Made by a program: the position numbers and the translations under genes. From Macrocystis pyrifera (Eukaryota; Sar; Phaeophyceae; Laminariales; Laminariaceae), in NCBI GenBank assembly GCA_031763025.1, contig JASSKH010000032.1, forward strand, positions 3,303,001 through 3,367,000: a DNA stretch of 64,000 nt. Direction: 5' to 3'. Below are positions 10,001 to 21,184 of the stretch, piece after piece. The notes under the pieces are model-generated. The model was not told where the DNA came from and ran no database searches. It was given only the letters and a program-made list of their open reading frames with translations. How positions within the stretch are numbered: the stretch's first letter is position 1; the number at the start of each line of letters is the position of its first letter.

Positions 10001-12819
10001 CGGGCCGGAGTGGGCTCAAAAAGGAACGACAAGAGGCCGAACCGCCCCCCATCCCTTCCCGTTGGGGGTTTGGTGCTGGGCCGGGTGGCTTGTGTCGAAC
10101 GTCAAAACATGGCAAGTATTGATCTCGAGGGTTCCTAATTCCCTGCACAATTGTCTGAAGGGTCACTGCAAAATGTCAGAACGCATGGCGACCCCAAAAA
10201 TCTCCGAGTTATCAGTTTGGTGTTGGCTTTGATGTTGCTAAGAAAAAGTTCAAGTCTTCTGCGGCTAGTCACGACCCCTCCGTGGTCTGTTGGTAAGGTG
10301 TCCCAGCGGTGGTGGTGTTGTAAACAAGCTGGACGTCGCGCATGCAAGAATGCGGCAGGTTCGCCTACCTAGCTTGCCCAGCGGTGCTCTGCGGGAAGAC
10401 TCCGGGTGTCATACCGTAGACGGTAGCAGCGGTTTTGGGAGCTGAGGATATGAGCGAACTGCGACCCCTCACTGGGGTGGGTGTACGCCAGATTCTTTCG
10501 GCAAGACGATGACAAGCCAAATGTGAAGCGTCGTGACAGGCATCCAGGCATTTGGCAGTCGTGAACAATTTTTCCACGACTGTGCGTTAATCTAAGAGTC
10601 TTCGCTGCCATCAGCAACGTAATATGGCTTTGGTTACTTGACACTTGTTTTCTTGAGGTTGAAACTCATCAAGTGTGGGTACCGTGGTATCTGTCGAGTT
10701 TGTGCTGTAGGATGGCACGTTTACGAGTCTAGAGTCAACACTAAGTATCACAGTCCCATTGCTACCTGCCTCGCTTGGGTTTATTTTTCATGCGTGTAAA
10801 TACCAGAGGGAAGTGGGAAGTATATGCATTGCTTCGTATATATCACATGTATGTACAAGATATACACCATCGACGCTCAAATGGAAAAATCCCCACAAAG
10901 AAACCAACGAGGTTTCCGGGGAATTAGAGGCATTCTGGATCGTTTTGACAACACGGCTGATTACGGGCCAGATAAAACTTCTCTCTTCGGGTCTGGTCAG
11001 GTGGCCCGATCCGACCCGCGGAATACCCGACATCTCTTGACCTGATCCCTGACCCAACTCGATCCGACCCGACCCGACCCGAGAGATTTTGAAAACGTCC
11101 TGAGCCAACCCCACCCTTAAGATTTGAAAACCTCCTGACCCGACCCGACCCGACCCGTTCCGTGATATTTGAAAAAAATCCGGTCCGACCCGACCCGACA
11201 CGTGAGGTTCCGACTGACCACCCGTGATATACGGGTCATGTCGCTGGTCGGGTCACCCAAACTCGCGACGATAGATATCTGGACCCATGGGTTCGACCCG
11301 CGGATCCAGCCCACCGATCGACACGTTATACCCAGTTTATTGCGTGTTTTAGGACCCCATCGTGATTCGTGGCCTGGCTGTAGTGGGTATGGATGGATGT
11401 GGAAATGCATATACAAAGTACTACTGTTTCTACCCTGGTATATGTCTGGTGTTTTAGGTTTGAATAATATGCCATAGGCGTATCGGCACGAGAGGGTCCT
11501 TCGGGTAGCAAACGGCAAGTGTAAGTTTTTGAAGTGTCGGATCCGCGGGCAGGGTTCGCGGGTCCGACTCGTGGGTTAGCGAAAACATGTCGCGGGTCAA
11601 AAAGTGGACTGCTCCGCGACATGACCCGTATCTCAAGGGTCATGACTGGACCCGACCCGTGAGATCTTTACATTTTCAAACCTCACTCGACCCGACCCGT
11701 GAGAGTTTAACATCTCCTGACCCGACCCGACCCGACCCGACCGCAGCCACCTTGACCCGACCCGTGAGGGGGTTTTTTTGTTTTCAAATTCGACCCGACC
11801 CGACCCATTAAATTCCGAACACGTGCTGACCCGACTCGACCCGACCCGGCCGAACCCGAAAGGTTTTAAATACTTCTTGATCCAACCCGACCCGACCCGT
11901 GAGATCTTTAAAAGTTCTGGCCTGACCTGCGAGTCGGATCATGGCCCGCGAACAGCCCTAGTTTACATAGAGCGCTGCTGTACTGAATTTTAAGTAGTGT
12001 ATCGCACCATTTCTCGAATAATAAATGTACAAATACTAGGTACTATTTAGCCTGTTGGGGCAGTATCCCCCGGTTTCTGACCAGAGCGCCGGGACAGTGG
12101 TGCCTACCATACGTGTCTTATGGTACTGCTTTGAATGAGGCTGACAGCCCGGTAATTACCTGGATTCAGGTGTTGGGATCGTAATTAGAGTACTTGGGAG
12201 GCGTATCTTAAATGGAAAAAGCAGGGGTTGGCACGAGCTTGGGTCTCAGTCTCCTCGTGCACGAAAGGGATGAGACAGCTGCTGCTCTTCTTCTATTGCT
12301 AAGCAAGCTACACACGAGAGTACCAACGAGTACCTGGTACGGCAAACCAAGTATCCCGGTCTTGATCTGTACAAGTGGCGTCGTCGGCAGGACCCGAACC
12401 TGCGCGTGAAGTCACAAAGGTCTTCCACTCCATCCGACCTTGATCTTAATACGTGCTACAATAATCATGTAAATACAGCGTGCACGCGTCGCGTTGTGGT
12501 ATGTATACCCGGTACAAAGCTTCGTCTCTTACCCGTCGCAAGCAGAGATGTCCTCCGACTCCAGCTTGAAGGCGATGAATCCAACCGGCCCAGCCCATTG
12601 CCCCACCAAAAGCAAGATCCCGATCATGGCTAGCAGGAAGGATCGGCAATCTCGAAATATGAGGACCCGGATTAGCGAAAGCATGCCGAAGCCCTTGTAC
12701 CCGTCCACCAAAACCTTGAGCTCCTCTTGCCCCGCGCCCGAAACGTAGTCGCCGTCGCCACCAGCACCGGGGAAAATGGTCCCGAACGGCCCAGACTGGG
12801 CATTTCTTGCGCGGAGTGT
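7015..12819 (-). CDS. Multi-pass membrane protein, last three exons (5' part not found)
   Basis: Not recognised by family. Three minus-strand exons join with matching phases: 12819-12533, 8547-8393 and 7418-7015, the last ending in a stop. Donors are GTAAGA and GTGTGG; the acceptors end CAG. The spliced part is 281 codons. It contains about four hydrophobic segments: SFLLAMIGILLLVGQWAGPV in the first exon, WAKFIMVSVAMIYFG in the second, LIVTWLVYDTFIFLANLLIV and LKGVLLVARAICRIGGPL in the third. Between the last two lies a conserved-looking acidic stretch, DVLALEFFTIIDDEF. A better pyrimidine tract favours the acceptor before 12819; an alternative, in the same frame, lies before 12795. Upstream exons should be on the minus strand above 12.8 kb but none is convincing. 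The 4-kb first intron holds a GACCC array and a SINE; the second intron holds another SINE. Confidence 0.7.
7521..7850 (-). mobile_element. tRNA-derived SINE (family S1), copy a
   Basis: Minus-orientation copy of a ~330-bp SINE. The tRNA-like head (A box like TGGCTTGGTAGGTGG, B box like GTTCGAGTCTC) lies at 7780-7850, the body runs down to about 7560, and an A-rich tail (T-rich here) follows at 7521-7552. It sits in the last intron of the membrane-protein gene. More diverged than the other three copies. Confidence 0.8.
8748..8776. repeat. Poly-G run
   Basis: A near-continuous G tract with a few A residues, in the 4-kb intron of the membrane-protein gene. No function visible. Confidence 0.6.
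10975..11960. repeat. GACCC-rich degenerate array
   Basis: About 1 kb dominated by the pentamer CCCGA in runs such as GACCCGACCCGACCCG, separated by spacers of the kind GTGAGATTTTGAAAACC. Units are roughly 35-60 bp and irregular. A non-GACCC part at about 11200-11420 matches 53280-53480 in the opposite orientation, so array and flank travel together as one dispersed repeat. Smaller relatives lie at 31650-31740 and 53380-53705. Intronic in the membrane-protein gene model. Confidence 0.8.
12114..12450 (-). mobile_element. SINE-like repeat S2, copy 2, with tRNA-like head
   Basis: On the minus strand the head at 12450-12375 ends in GCAGGTTCGGGTCCTGC, a T-arm-like stem-loop and B-box match. The body shared with 1831-2108 follows. 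Only part of a tRNA fold can be drawn, so it is not a functional tRNA gene. Probably a second tRNA-derived SINE family; no poly-A tail is obvious. Confidence 0.5.
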
Positions 12820-14261
12820 CTGTGTGAAGGCCAGGAGAGGGGCAACAAGGCGCGACGATAGCAGCGGTGTCATGCGTACTGCTGTACTTCTAATGGGGCG
12901 CTGGGCACCACCAAGCCAGGAGGATATGCTAGATCTCGAGAGATCATGTACCAACCTGGATTGTTAGTAGTGCGGTGAGGCCCCGTTTGGCGAATGCTGG
13001 GGGAGAGCCGTTACCTTCGCTCTTCGATTGTTTTCCAAAAGTGTTTGCACGATCTCGCTGATCAGAGAAACCGCAACAACCAGAGAACAGCACACATACA
13101 TACATTTTGATATATTTGCACCTACACTCCAACTTGGGAAGCATGGCGCCGACTGCCTCTGCGCGCGTATGTATATATACATACGAACCACGATTAATAA
13201 GGCACCAGAGGTGCCTGTGCCCGACCATACACGACGTTGGCACAGGCTCAGGCAGCAGACACCTTGGTCAGCGACGTCGTCAAAGATTGGCAAAACTTGA
13301 TATCATAGCTTGCTCCACCTCATTGGGTGGCCAGCACCAGGACACTCATGACAGAAACTCTCCTGCAGCCTGAGGCAGATAATAACTATCGCTCGCAAAA
13401 CCGGATAGTCCTTCGTAGCGCCGAAATGAAGTACTCCCCTAGAACACCTGAACCTCGGGGAGATTCCGTGCAAATCAACAAGATGCTGTTGCTGCTGTTC
13501 CCAGGGCACCTTGAAGTCGTGTCTACTACTGCTGTACGCATTGCGTGTCCGGGCTGGTTGCTTTCACGAGATTGCAGATGCAGATTGTTGTGTCTTGTAC
13601 GCTTGTCCAAGAAAAGCTCACAAAAAGCATCGAGGTTGCCCCTCCTTGCTCGCGTGCCTACAGCTGACCGACCTACTTTGAACGCATATGTGTCACCTCC
13701 ATGTTCCCATGCATTCCCCCGGAGTATCTCGAGACTGAGCTGAAGAGTGGTGAGGTGATGCGATACCCAAGGGCGGGCAAGAGGCCGTCCCAGTCCGAGA
13801 GTTCGTCCGGAGTACAGGATGCCAGAAGAAAAGTTCCTCGAAAAATAAAAGTTTTGAAATTTATAAAATACGTACGTCACAGCTGTGTTGAGTTCGACTG
13901 ATCAAATACTGAATAGTTGAAACTCAACTTTAGTACGTATGGATACGTAAAATAAAATTCAAAATGCCGATCCCCTATAGCCCACTGTTGTCAGGCCTCT
14001 TTTCTGGAACAAAACATGCTGGCGTTCGAGGGTGCTGGCACTGCCACTACTGCTACTGCAAGTGTATCGCCGGTGAATACAGCAGTGCTCCGGAGTCTAT
14101 AGTCGACGTCCGTGGGGTGATTCTACCACGGGAGGCTGCTACTGTGTCGAAGCACCTATACAGCTCGCATCGCGGTCGAGGCCAGTCTTGCTTCTAGACA
14201 GTTGAACAGGGAGCAACCATCATCTCGTATCTCCTGTCACACTGATCAACTCCCAACCATA
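12820..14261. other. Interval between divergent gene parts; R4 fragment at 13853-13945
   Basis: Lies between the minus-strand membrane-protein exons and the plus-strand exon at 14262. It must hold the missing 5' exons or an intron of the former, and possibly the promoter of the latter, but I see no convincing exon. At 13853-13945 there is a reverse-complement fragment of repeat R4 (ACGTCACAGCTGTG and CTCAACTTT landmarks), full copies of which lie at 17884-18106 and 52952-53168. Confidence 0.45.
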
Positions 14262-14397
14262 ATGGCGGACGCGGCTCAGGAGTTTGGTCTATCGCGGGCT
14301 TGGCGAGCCACGGTGGACAACGTCGGCGAGCGGGAGGTGGTGCTGGCTCTGGCTATATTCCTCCCTCTTGGTGCACTTCTGCTTGGCTACTGCGGAG
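14262..14397 (+). CDS. Likely first exon of a small membrane protein
   Basis: ATG at 14262 in the context CCATAATGGCG opens a 45-codon frame ending at a GAG|GTAGGC donor in phase 1. The peptide starts MADAAQEFGLSRAWRATV and has one strong hydrophobic segment, EVVLALAIFLPLGALLLGY, so the exon ends within or just after a membrane span. No downstream phase-1 acceptor exon could be identified; the following 5 kb is the large repeat A. Either the next exon lies beyond the repeat or the gene has been broken by it. Not recognised by family. Confidence 0.45.
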
Positions 14398-15595
14398 GTA
14401 GGCGTAGGCTCCGCGTATGCTCCCGGACGCGTGGTGTGAAATCTCCGTCGAAGATGACACGTATTTACACACCTCGGATAGAGTAACACTCGGACAACAC
14501 TTATCTACGTTATGGGGCCTAACACAGGAACGTGGTAACGTACTAACATAGTGTTAGCACTAGAGGGGCGATCACGGTAGCGCGGTAACACAGCAGTGTT
14601 AACTGGAGACCCACGAACGTGCACGAGCCTTAACGTTATGTGGCAGCTCGGTCTCGTCCAGCTCTGGTACAAACAGTAGTAGTGTTGAGCTTTGACCAAA
14701 CACGTACGTTAGAACTCTATTAATAACAAGCCCAGATCGATATCCGCATATTTACTACTAGTAACACGATAATATGTATACGTATATTTGTCAAATTTTC
14801 GTACTTTTGCCAACTTTTCTCTTCGCACGAGCACTTTTAGGCAAAACAGTAAGTACACGGACACGGGAAGCCCTGCCGGACACATTGGTGTAGGTCTCGG
14901 CGCGATCCGTGCACTCTGAAGCGCGTGGCAGGCGCCCAAAGTTTTCTTTCCCCGCGGGAGTGGATAAGACGATTTCCCTGGTTTCAGTCAAGAGGCCTTA
15001 TTTTGTACGTACGTACCGGTACATTGTCATGCTCTCTTTTTTCTCCCCCTGGCTCTCATCATGAGCTGTGAGCACACAGCTCACAGGCATATACCAGGTA
15101 CACAACACACAACAGACAACATGCACAGATCCCATCGTTCCAACGCTGCCGCCCACACGCCGTGCGTGTTCGACACGACCATATGCGCAGTGTTGCTGTG
15201 GTTGGTTGTGTCTCTGTCGGAGCCTGTCGTCCGCATTCCATCGTCTGCCATATATTTTTTTATCCGTGTGTACCCAGCGTGGACGTACAAAAATTATCCC
15301 ATACGACATACCAGGTACATTTTTTTTGGGTTGTTGCACGGAGCACGGACCACCGCCTAGAGAATAATACCCACAGCAGTGCACAGAGCGTGCTTGCCTC
15401 CAGCTTCCTACAGCACCACAACCAACCCTGCTGCCCAGCAGCAGCAGTGGGCACACCTTGTGCGTATGGATGATCGTACTGCGGCTCATTCGTACAGCAG
15501 CCTTCGTACAAATGTACTTACTTACAGCAGTACTGTATACAACTGTAGTAGTTCTGATTGCAGTGTGTCCTACATTGCTGACTGATAGATCCTAG

Positions 15596-15906
15596 CCGGC
15601 GTCCCCGGTGGATTGGTAGGTGGTCCGCGAGCCTATCAAGATCAATTTCGTTGGTTCGAGTCTCACCGAGTGCATGCTCATAGGGACTTTTTCTTGCATA
15701 AAATTGATTAGCGGAAAGCGCGAGAGCGTGAGTTAGCTGTACATTCGATGAAAATCGACGAGCAGTGGGAATGCTGAACCCTATGCGCGATAAAAACTAA
15801 AGGCACGTACCGGGGGGGAGAAGGGACGACACCTGTGACTACGGATTGTCCAGAAGATCGTCGAGGGTAAAACCTCCTACGAGTGGGCTGGAAAGTAAAA
15901 GTGATG

Positions 15907-15938
<32 letters not shown>
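15596..15938 (+). mobile_element. tRNA-derived SINE (family S1), copy b
   Basis: Starts CCGGCGTCCCCGGTGG, with A-box-like sequence TTGGTAGGTGGTCC and B-box GGTTCGAGTCTCACC in the first 75 bp. A ~240-bp unrelated body and a poly-A tail (15910-15938) follow. Copies B and C of the large repeat have an uninterrupted TAGATCCTAGAGCCAGCTG at the corresponding point (59237, 61333), so they are empty sites. Polymerase III promoter boxes plus an A tail mean LINE-dependent mobilisation in known SINEs. Confidence 0.9.
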
Positions 15939-15945
<7 letters not shown>

Positions 15946-16740
15946 TAGCTGAAAGGGGATCAGTACACGTACGTTCCACGCGTTGCATTTTACAGCAGTA
16001 CTGCTGAATATGCAGTCGTACCTGTACAAGCTACTCTACTACTGCAGTATGTGGGAGATCGTGCACGACATGCCAGTTGTACGAGAGCACTGTTCTAGCG
16101 TATACGTTTATACTGCGATGGATAACATTTATTTTCGTTTCCGAGGTTCGACTTGCACCATCCACGTTTTTTTTTTATTTCACTTTTGACTATTCGTGTG
16201 CCCCAAGACGGAAAATAAATAATTCTCTCTATTTCCAGTACGAAATAATTAAATTGAAATTGGGGTCAATTTATTTAATTGTTTTGGTCAGATAGCATTT
16301 CCGAATCGAAAAATAAATAATTACCGAAAGGTTCCTCGAAGATTTTATTCATATATCAAGAGCAGAAGAGGCCAAGAACATGTACGATAGTGAGATTCAT
16401 CAAAAACACGTACTTGTACGTCAAGACCTGCTGCAACATTTACAGGGAGTACTAAAAAATTTCCGGTGTCTTGGTGTGTATGTCACGTGTGAACCTGCTG
16501 TAAACCAACTTTCGACTGTCTTGTGTACCCCGGCCCTCACGTGTCGATCTGCTGTTTCAGTGCGCGAAATGGTACTGGCCGAAATCAATTGGAAATCGAA
16601 CCAGCTGTAAGTATTATCGTCTCGTCGACCCTGGTGGCATCCAGGGGAGTCTCTGGCCAGTAGTCAATCGCGAGGGAAATAATGGAAAACGCGCGCGGTT
16701 CACGCAGCTGAGTATCGACCGATCTGCCGATCGGTTGAAC

Positions 16741-16925
16741 TCACAGCTGACGTGCTTTCTTAGTTTCTTATATATATTTCACAGCTGACGTGCTTTCTTA
16801 GTTTCTTATATACATTTAATAACGTGCTTTCTTAGTTTCTTATATATATTTAAATATTAAATATATATAAGAAACTATTAAATATATATAAGAAACTAAG
16901 AAAGCACGTCAGCTGTGAGTTCAAC
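16741..16925. repeat. AT-rich imperfect palindrome with internal direct repeats
   Basis: ACGTGCTTTCTTAGTTTCTT occurs three times in direct orientation (16748-16850) and then in reverse complement at 16860-16912, with CACAGCTGACGT and its complement at the outer ends. It can form a long hairpin. It sits in the part of copy A that is absent from B and C. Confidence 0.75.
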
Positions 16926-16989
16926 CGATATATTTGAAACGCAGGGTCTCATGCGGGTCAATACATGCAAAAACCGTTTCGCAAAGCGA

Positions 16990-17480
16990 ACAACAGCATG
17001 CAAAAGAGTACTGTGATTGTCATATAGCAGAAGCGGGGAAGCAGGAACGTGGCGGTGAATCAAGCCGTGCGTTGAAGTTAGTACCAAGATGCAAACTTTT
17101 TATTACACCCACGTCAAAGAGTCAATATAGAATAATACCAGGTATTCTCGTATATACTATTACTGCTGTATTTGTACGCGAGAGTCAAAAGCGGGCGAAT
17201 CCACTACAGCATGCAAAACAGTACTGTAAATTGTCATGTCAAACAAGCGGGAAATCAGGTACGTGGCGGTCAATCAAGCCGTCCGTTGAAGTTAGTACCA
17301 GGATTCAAGCTTTTTATTTCACGCACGTGAAAGAGTCAGTATAGAACAATACCAGGTGTAACATGCTGCTGCTGTACCAGGGCACTTTACAAGTATTATT
17401 GAACGAACATTTATTGTACACAAATAAATCGAGCGAGGCAGGCCGGTCGACCCGTGCGTTGAAGGTTGTATCTTGAAGCG
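16990..17480 (+). repeat. Tandem duplication, ~213-bp period
   Basis: Two and a partial third unit. Both full units contain CAAGCCGT(G/C)CGTTGAAGTTAGTACCA, CTTTTTATT and ATACCAGGT. Unit starts are near 16996 and 17209, and a fragment (GTGCGTTGAAGGTTGTA) lies near 17453. Non-coding. Confidence 0.7.
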
Positions 17481-17883
17481 ACCAGTGTGCGCTCTGCAGC
17501 GGGTTCCTCCAGCCTGTGTCGGGGAGTCTTGGCCAATGGGGAAGATACAGTCTTGAAGAGGCTAAAAAGTCGGTCCGGGAGAACAGCTCCCCCCCCCCCC
17601 CTCCTTCCTCCCCCACCCCAATCACTATCACTCCCACTGCTCCATCACCAAAGCAATCTCTCCAGCTCCCTCGACATCTCAAACCCTTCAACCGCGATAC
17701 ACCTGCGGTTCTTCTTTTTTGTACCAGGACTATAACAGAGTACTACAGCAGTAATAATAATACATTCGTCCACACCTTGCTTTTCTGAACGTGTATAATA
17801 TGATTGCAAAGGTTTCAACATGTTGCAACATCATATCAATATCCCTTGTTCGGGTTATATAGTATCAGTGCGCAGAATGATTA

Positions 17884-18106
17884 GTTAAAATTGTCCTGTT
17901 GACCCGGGCAGCATCCAGGGGAGCCGCTGGCCTATATCTTTGACAAGGAATCACATATAGAATACGCGCGCTCGGTTTATCACAATACTTGTAAAATTAG
18001 GTAAAAATGGAATATAGACGAGGAGTATTACGCAGCTTGCAAAGTTGAGTATCAACTATTTAATCAGTCGAACTCACAGCTGACGTATTTCAAAATTTAT
18101 AAAATA
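17884..18106 (+). repeat. Dispersed repeat R4, copy 1
   Basis: About 220 bp with roughly 95% identity to 52952-53168 by eye: AATTGTCCTGTTGACCCGGG, GCATCCAGGGGAGCCGCTGG, then GTCGAACTCACAGCTGACGT near the end. A diverged copy is at about 16612-16760. Absent from copies B and C of the large repeat, so it inserted into copy A. No TIR, tail or ORF seen. Confidence 0.8.
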
Positions 18107-19539
18107 TGATTGAGTACATGCTTGTGTGTTTTAGCCCAAATTAAAGAGTTTGGGCGCGCTTGCGTGTGGCGTGCGTTCATACCTCAACATTTCACAGCTA
18201 CTACGTACTCCGAATACTTGGGAGTAAAGCAAAGTATGTTCGAGAAAATACTGCTGCTATTACCGTATAGATAGGTACTTCGTACACTCACTCGCAGTAT
18301 TTCGGGGGTTTTGTACTCGAGATACCGACACTGCGAGTATATACATTCGCAGTATTTTGAGGTTCTTCTGTAGATACTACTGCGTATACTTCGGGCTCGC
18401 ACTAATGCGGGGTTCGCTACTGCTGCTGGCATGGATACCGCCTGTTGTGCTTCGAGAATCTCGTTGATCTGTACCGCGGGTACTACAAGTATACCAGTAA
18501 GTACTAGTCTATAGCAGTATTTATTTCGTCCGTTGGTAGTGTTCGTGCTGCTGCTTCTTCTGCGAGACTCAGTACTCGCAGTAATGAAATACCCTCAATA
18601 TGCCCACCAGTATACTTCGAGTATGAAGTATACTTCAACCGTTGTGCACCGTGCCGACAAGTCTCAGGCCCAGCGTTCGGCACAAAACACACCCAGATAG
18701 TCCCACACGAGTGGGAGTTGGAACAAACTACTTTCGCTGGAGACAAAACTTGAGCAATCAAAGCAGTCTGCCAGTATTTCGATACTTCGAAGTATAACAT
18801 TATGCATGACTGCGAATGCTCTCAGTATCTCGAGAGGTTCGGTACTGCGCATATATTGCCTTCACCCCCAAGTATTTATTTATTTCGTGTTTCGATACTA
18901 CTGCGGGTACATACTTTAAGCAACCTGTATTCTCGGGGTTCGGTACTGCTCACAACCTCATTACTCTCAGTATTTGGGCCTTCTCAGTACTCGCAGTAGT
19001 TTTGCCGCCAGTATTCCAATATTCTCAGTACTCGGGACTACGATTTGTTCTCGAGCATATATTTACCTGTGAAACCTTGATATTACCCTGAGCACCCGGA
19101 AACATTTATCTTGGGGGAACATATATATTGTAGTACCAGTATGTATGTATGTGCTTCACCTTATTACTCAGCCGGTCACAAAGTATTTTGGCGCAACCTC
19201 GACCTCGCGCAACTTTTATGTACTTACGAATTAATCGCCGCGAGTCAGCTGGATCAATATATCTCCACTTACCGATACCCTATTATATATTATTATTGTA
19301 GTATTGATCCCACACTAATTCCGCGAACATCAGTATAATAGTCTGTCCTCAAAAATATGTTGTGTGTGTTCTTCACGTTAAAATGATGGGTGGGTGCAAA
19401 TGCTATACTTCTAAACTAGTGTGCAGGGTTTCATACGAGTATTATTATTTCGCTCTTGCGCCACTCCCCTATTAATACGGCACCTCCCGGAGGGGAACCT
19501 TGCATGATGTTATTGTCGACGCAGCGTTAGACGTAACAC

Positions 19540-20010
19540 AACGGGTAATGCTATTTGCGACACCGGTGTCGTAATTTCTTATTTGCGACCCGGTGTCTCA
19601 AATAAGCGGCTCATTTGCGACACCGCGTCACGCTCGCGGCACATACCTCAGATTGGCTCCGCACCGCCAGGGATGTGTTGGCATGGTGCAGGGCCATGAT
19701 TGAAGCTATCGCATTGCCGAAACGGGCCAGGACTCGAGGAGATATCAGACCTCTTGGTGCACCCGCAAAACGTTCAGATCGTTGTCGAAAATAAGCCTTT
19801 TTTGCGACACGCCTGTCGCAAATACCGTATTTACGACACCGCGACGTGGTTGCCGCACACGCTCCGGATCAGCGACGTACTACCAGTAGAGTCTCAGCAT
19901 GGTGTAAGGCTACCATTGAAGCTATCGTGTAGCCTAAACGGGCCAGTAGTCGAGGAGATATAGGGTATCCTACAGTAGCACACCCAGGCTGATGCCGCAA
20001 GTAAGCCTTA
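19540..20010 (+). repeat. Array of GTGTCGCAAATA units, forward
   Basis: Two to three irregular units of about 180-230 bp. Each has TATTTGCGACACCG-type sequence, a gene-free body containing CATGGTG(C/T)A(G/A)G and AACGGGCCAG, and CGAGGAGATAT. The same units appear in the opposite orientation at 21185-21675. A weaker piece occurs near 20090-20140. Confidence 0.7.
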
Positions 20011-20139
20011 TTTCAGATGTATCCAGAACGGGCCATTACAGTAGTAGATACTGCTGTGGGGGGTGTACTGGTCATCCTGGTGCACTGCTGTCAGAATAGT
20101 CAGACTGGTGTCGTAAAGCCGCATTTGACGACATCGCAC

Positions 20140-21184
20140 GACGTTCGTCGCGCGCGCCCCCCGTTTAGACCAGGACAACTTCGGTGGCTTATTTATAGCA
20201 TGAGCTCGGACTATACCACTGTACCGCAAGTTTCCACGAGTACATCAATCGTTAGCCACGTCATCGTGAATCAATGGACTTGAAATAAACTTAGTTCTAT
20301 TGCCGCGCCGTGTTCTAATAAGTCGTACGTACTATGTTTGAGAGCGCTGGTATCGTTCAAAGCGCCGGGTGCTCTGTTCACGCGTCTATTAACATGGGCA
20401 CAAATGAAGGGCACAGAAGTTTGTGCACGCTGCGGTCTGTATATGGCTTTTATACTTGTCTGCTGTGGATGCTATCGAAATAGGTGGGTGTATGTCATCT
20501 ACAGCAGTATCATAGTACCGCAGTAAAATCGGCGTCCGTTCCGTGCAACCATCATCACCCACCAATGTGGTTGTTTAATTGCCCTTGAACAGCCGTATAC
20601 ATATTATTATTGTCTAGCTTAGGGCCCATGCGTGGCACGTAGTTTGTAACCGGATTCCCGATGCTTCTCTCTGACGGTTGTGAAACATACAATAGAAACC
20701 CGCAGCGGACTGCATGAGTTCAATGTAAGCTATAGAGGGGTTAGCCGCATTGTTCATGGTGACGAAGAAATCGGCATGTGTAACGCGTGTAGAAGGTCGT
20801 ATGGGGTTTGTAGGCTGCTTGGAAGGTGTCCTTCGATGCCCTGTGCAGTATTGTGTAGAGTTCCCACCGCGTACACACTGGTGCGCGGGTTGTAGGTTTT
20901 CCCATAAGTTCAGGCAGAATGTTTGCGGGGAGAACCCCAAACCATTACGGAAGGCTCACCAACATCCCGCAACCCCAGCAGATTGTGCGCACTGACCTGC
21001 CCCACTCAAATCATGCGTAGTCTCCCCGTCCAGCTACGCGGTCAATTCCCGATTTTTTTGGATGCCCTAGTCGGCGAGGCAGTCTGATGGGTTCTGTTTA
21101 TAGTTTTCGCACTCCTGGCCTATCGTGTTTGTGTGCTTACTCTGTTGTATGTAGAAGAGCCACGTTGAATATTCTGACCGTGTA
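20140..21184. other. Spacer between the two inverted arrays
   Basis: About 1 kb with short frames only (best 108 codons at 20614-20940, minus) and no domain, splice context or repeat that I recognise. If the flanking inverted arrays are the ends of one large element, this would be its interior. Confidence 0.4.

Larger units (their letters stand above)
14776..19500 (+). repeat. Large non-coding repeat, copy A
   Basis: Copy A of a family whose copies B (58686-61010) and C (about 61040-63518) lie 40 kb away. Shared landmarks in order: TATACGTATATTTGTCAAAT; GAAGCCCTGCCGGACACATT; GCACGGACCACCGCCTAGAG; GAGCCAGCTGAAAGGGG-type; AAATTAAAGAGTTTGGGCG; TTCGAGAAAATACTGCTGCT; GATGGGTGGGTGCA; CACCTCCCGGAGGGGAACCT. 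It has no conserved ORF. It is dense in short words such as ACTCGCAGTATT and GCAGTACTGC. Copy A is longer because it contains a SINE (15596-15938), about 1.5 kb at 16196-17724 and repeat R4 at 17884-18106, all absent from B and C. Confidence 0.85.

Noticed and set aside
15596..15680. A tRNA gene
   Set aside because: A and B boxes are present, but the acceptor stem does not close, and the same sequence recurs four times with a constant non-tRNA body and an A tail. It is a SINE head.
18240..19090. CRISPR-like or regularly spaced array from the repeated ACTCGCAGTATT words
   Set aside because: Word spacing is irregular, no unique spacers are present, and the context is eukaryotic.
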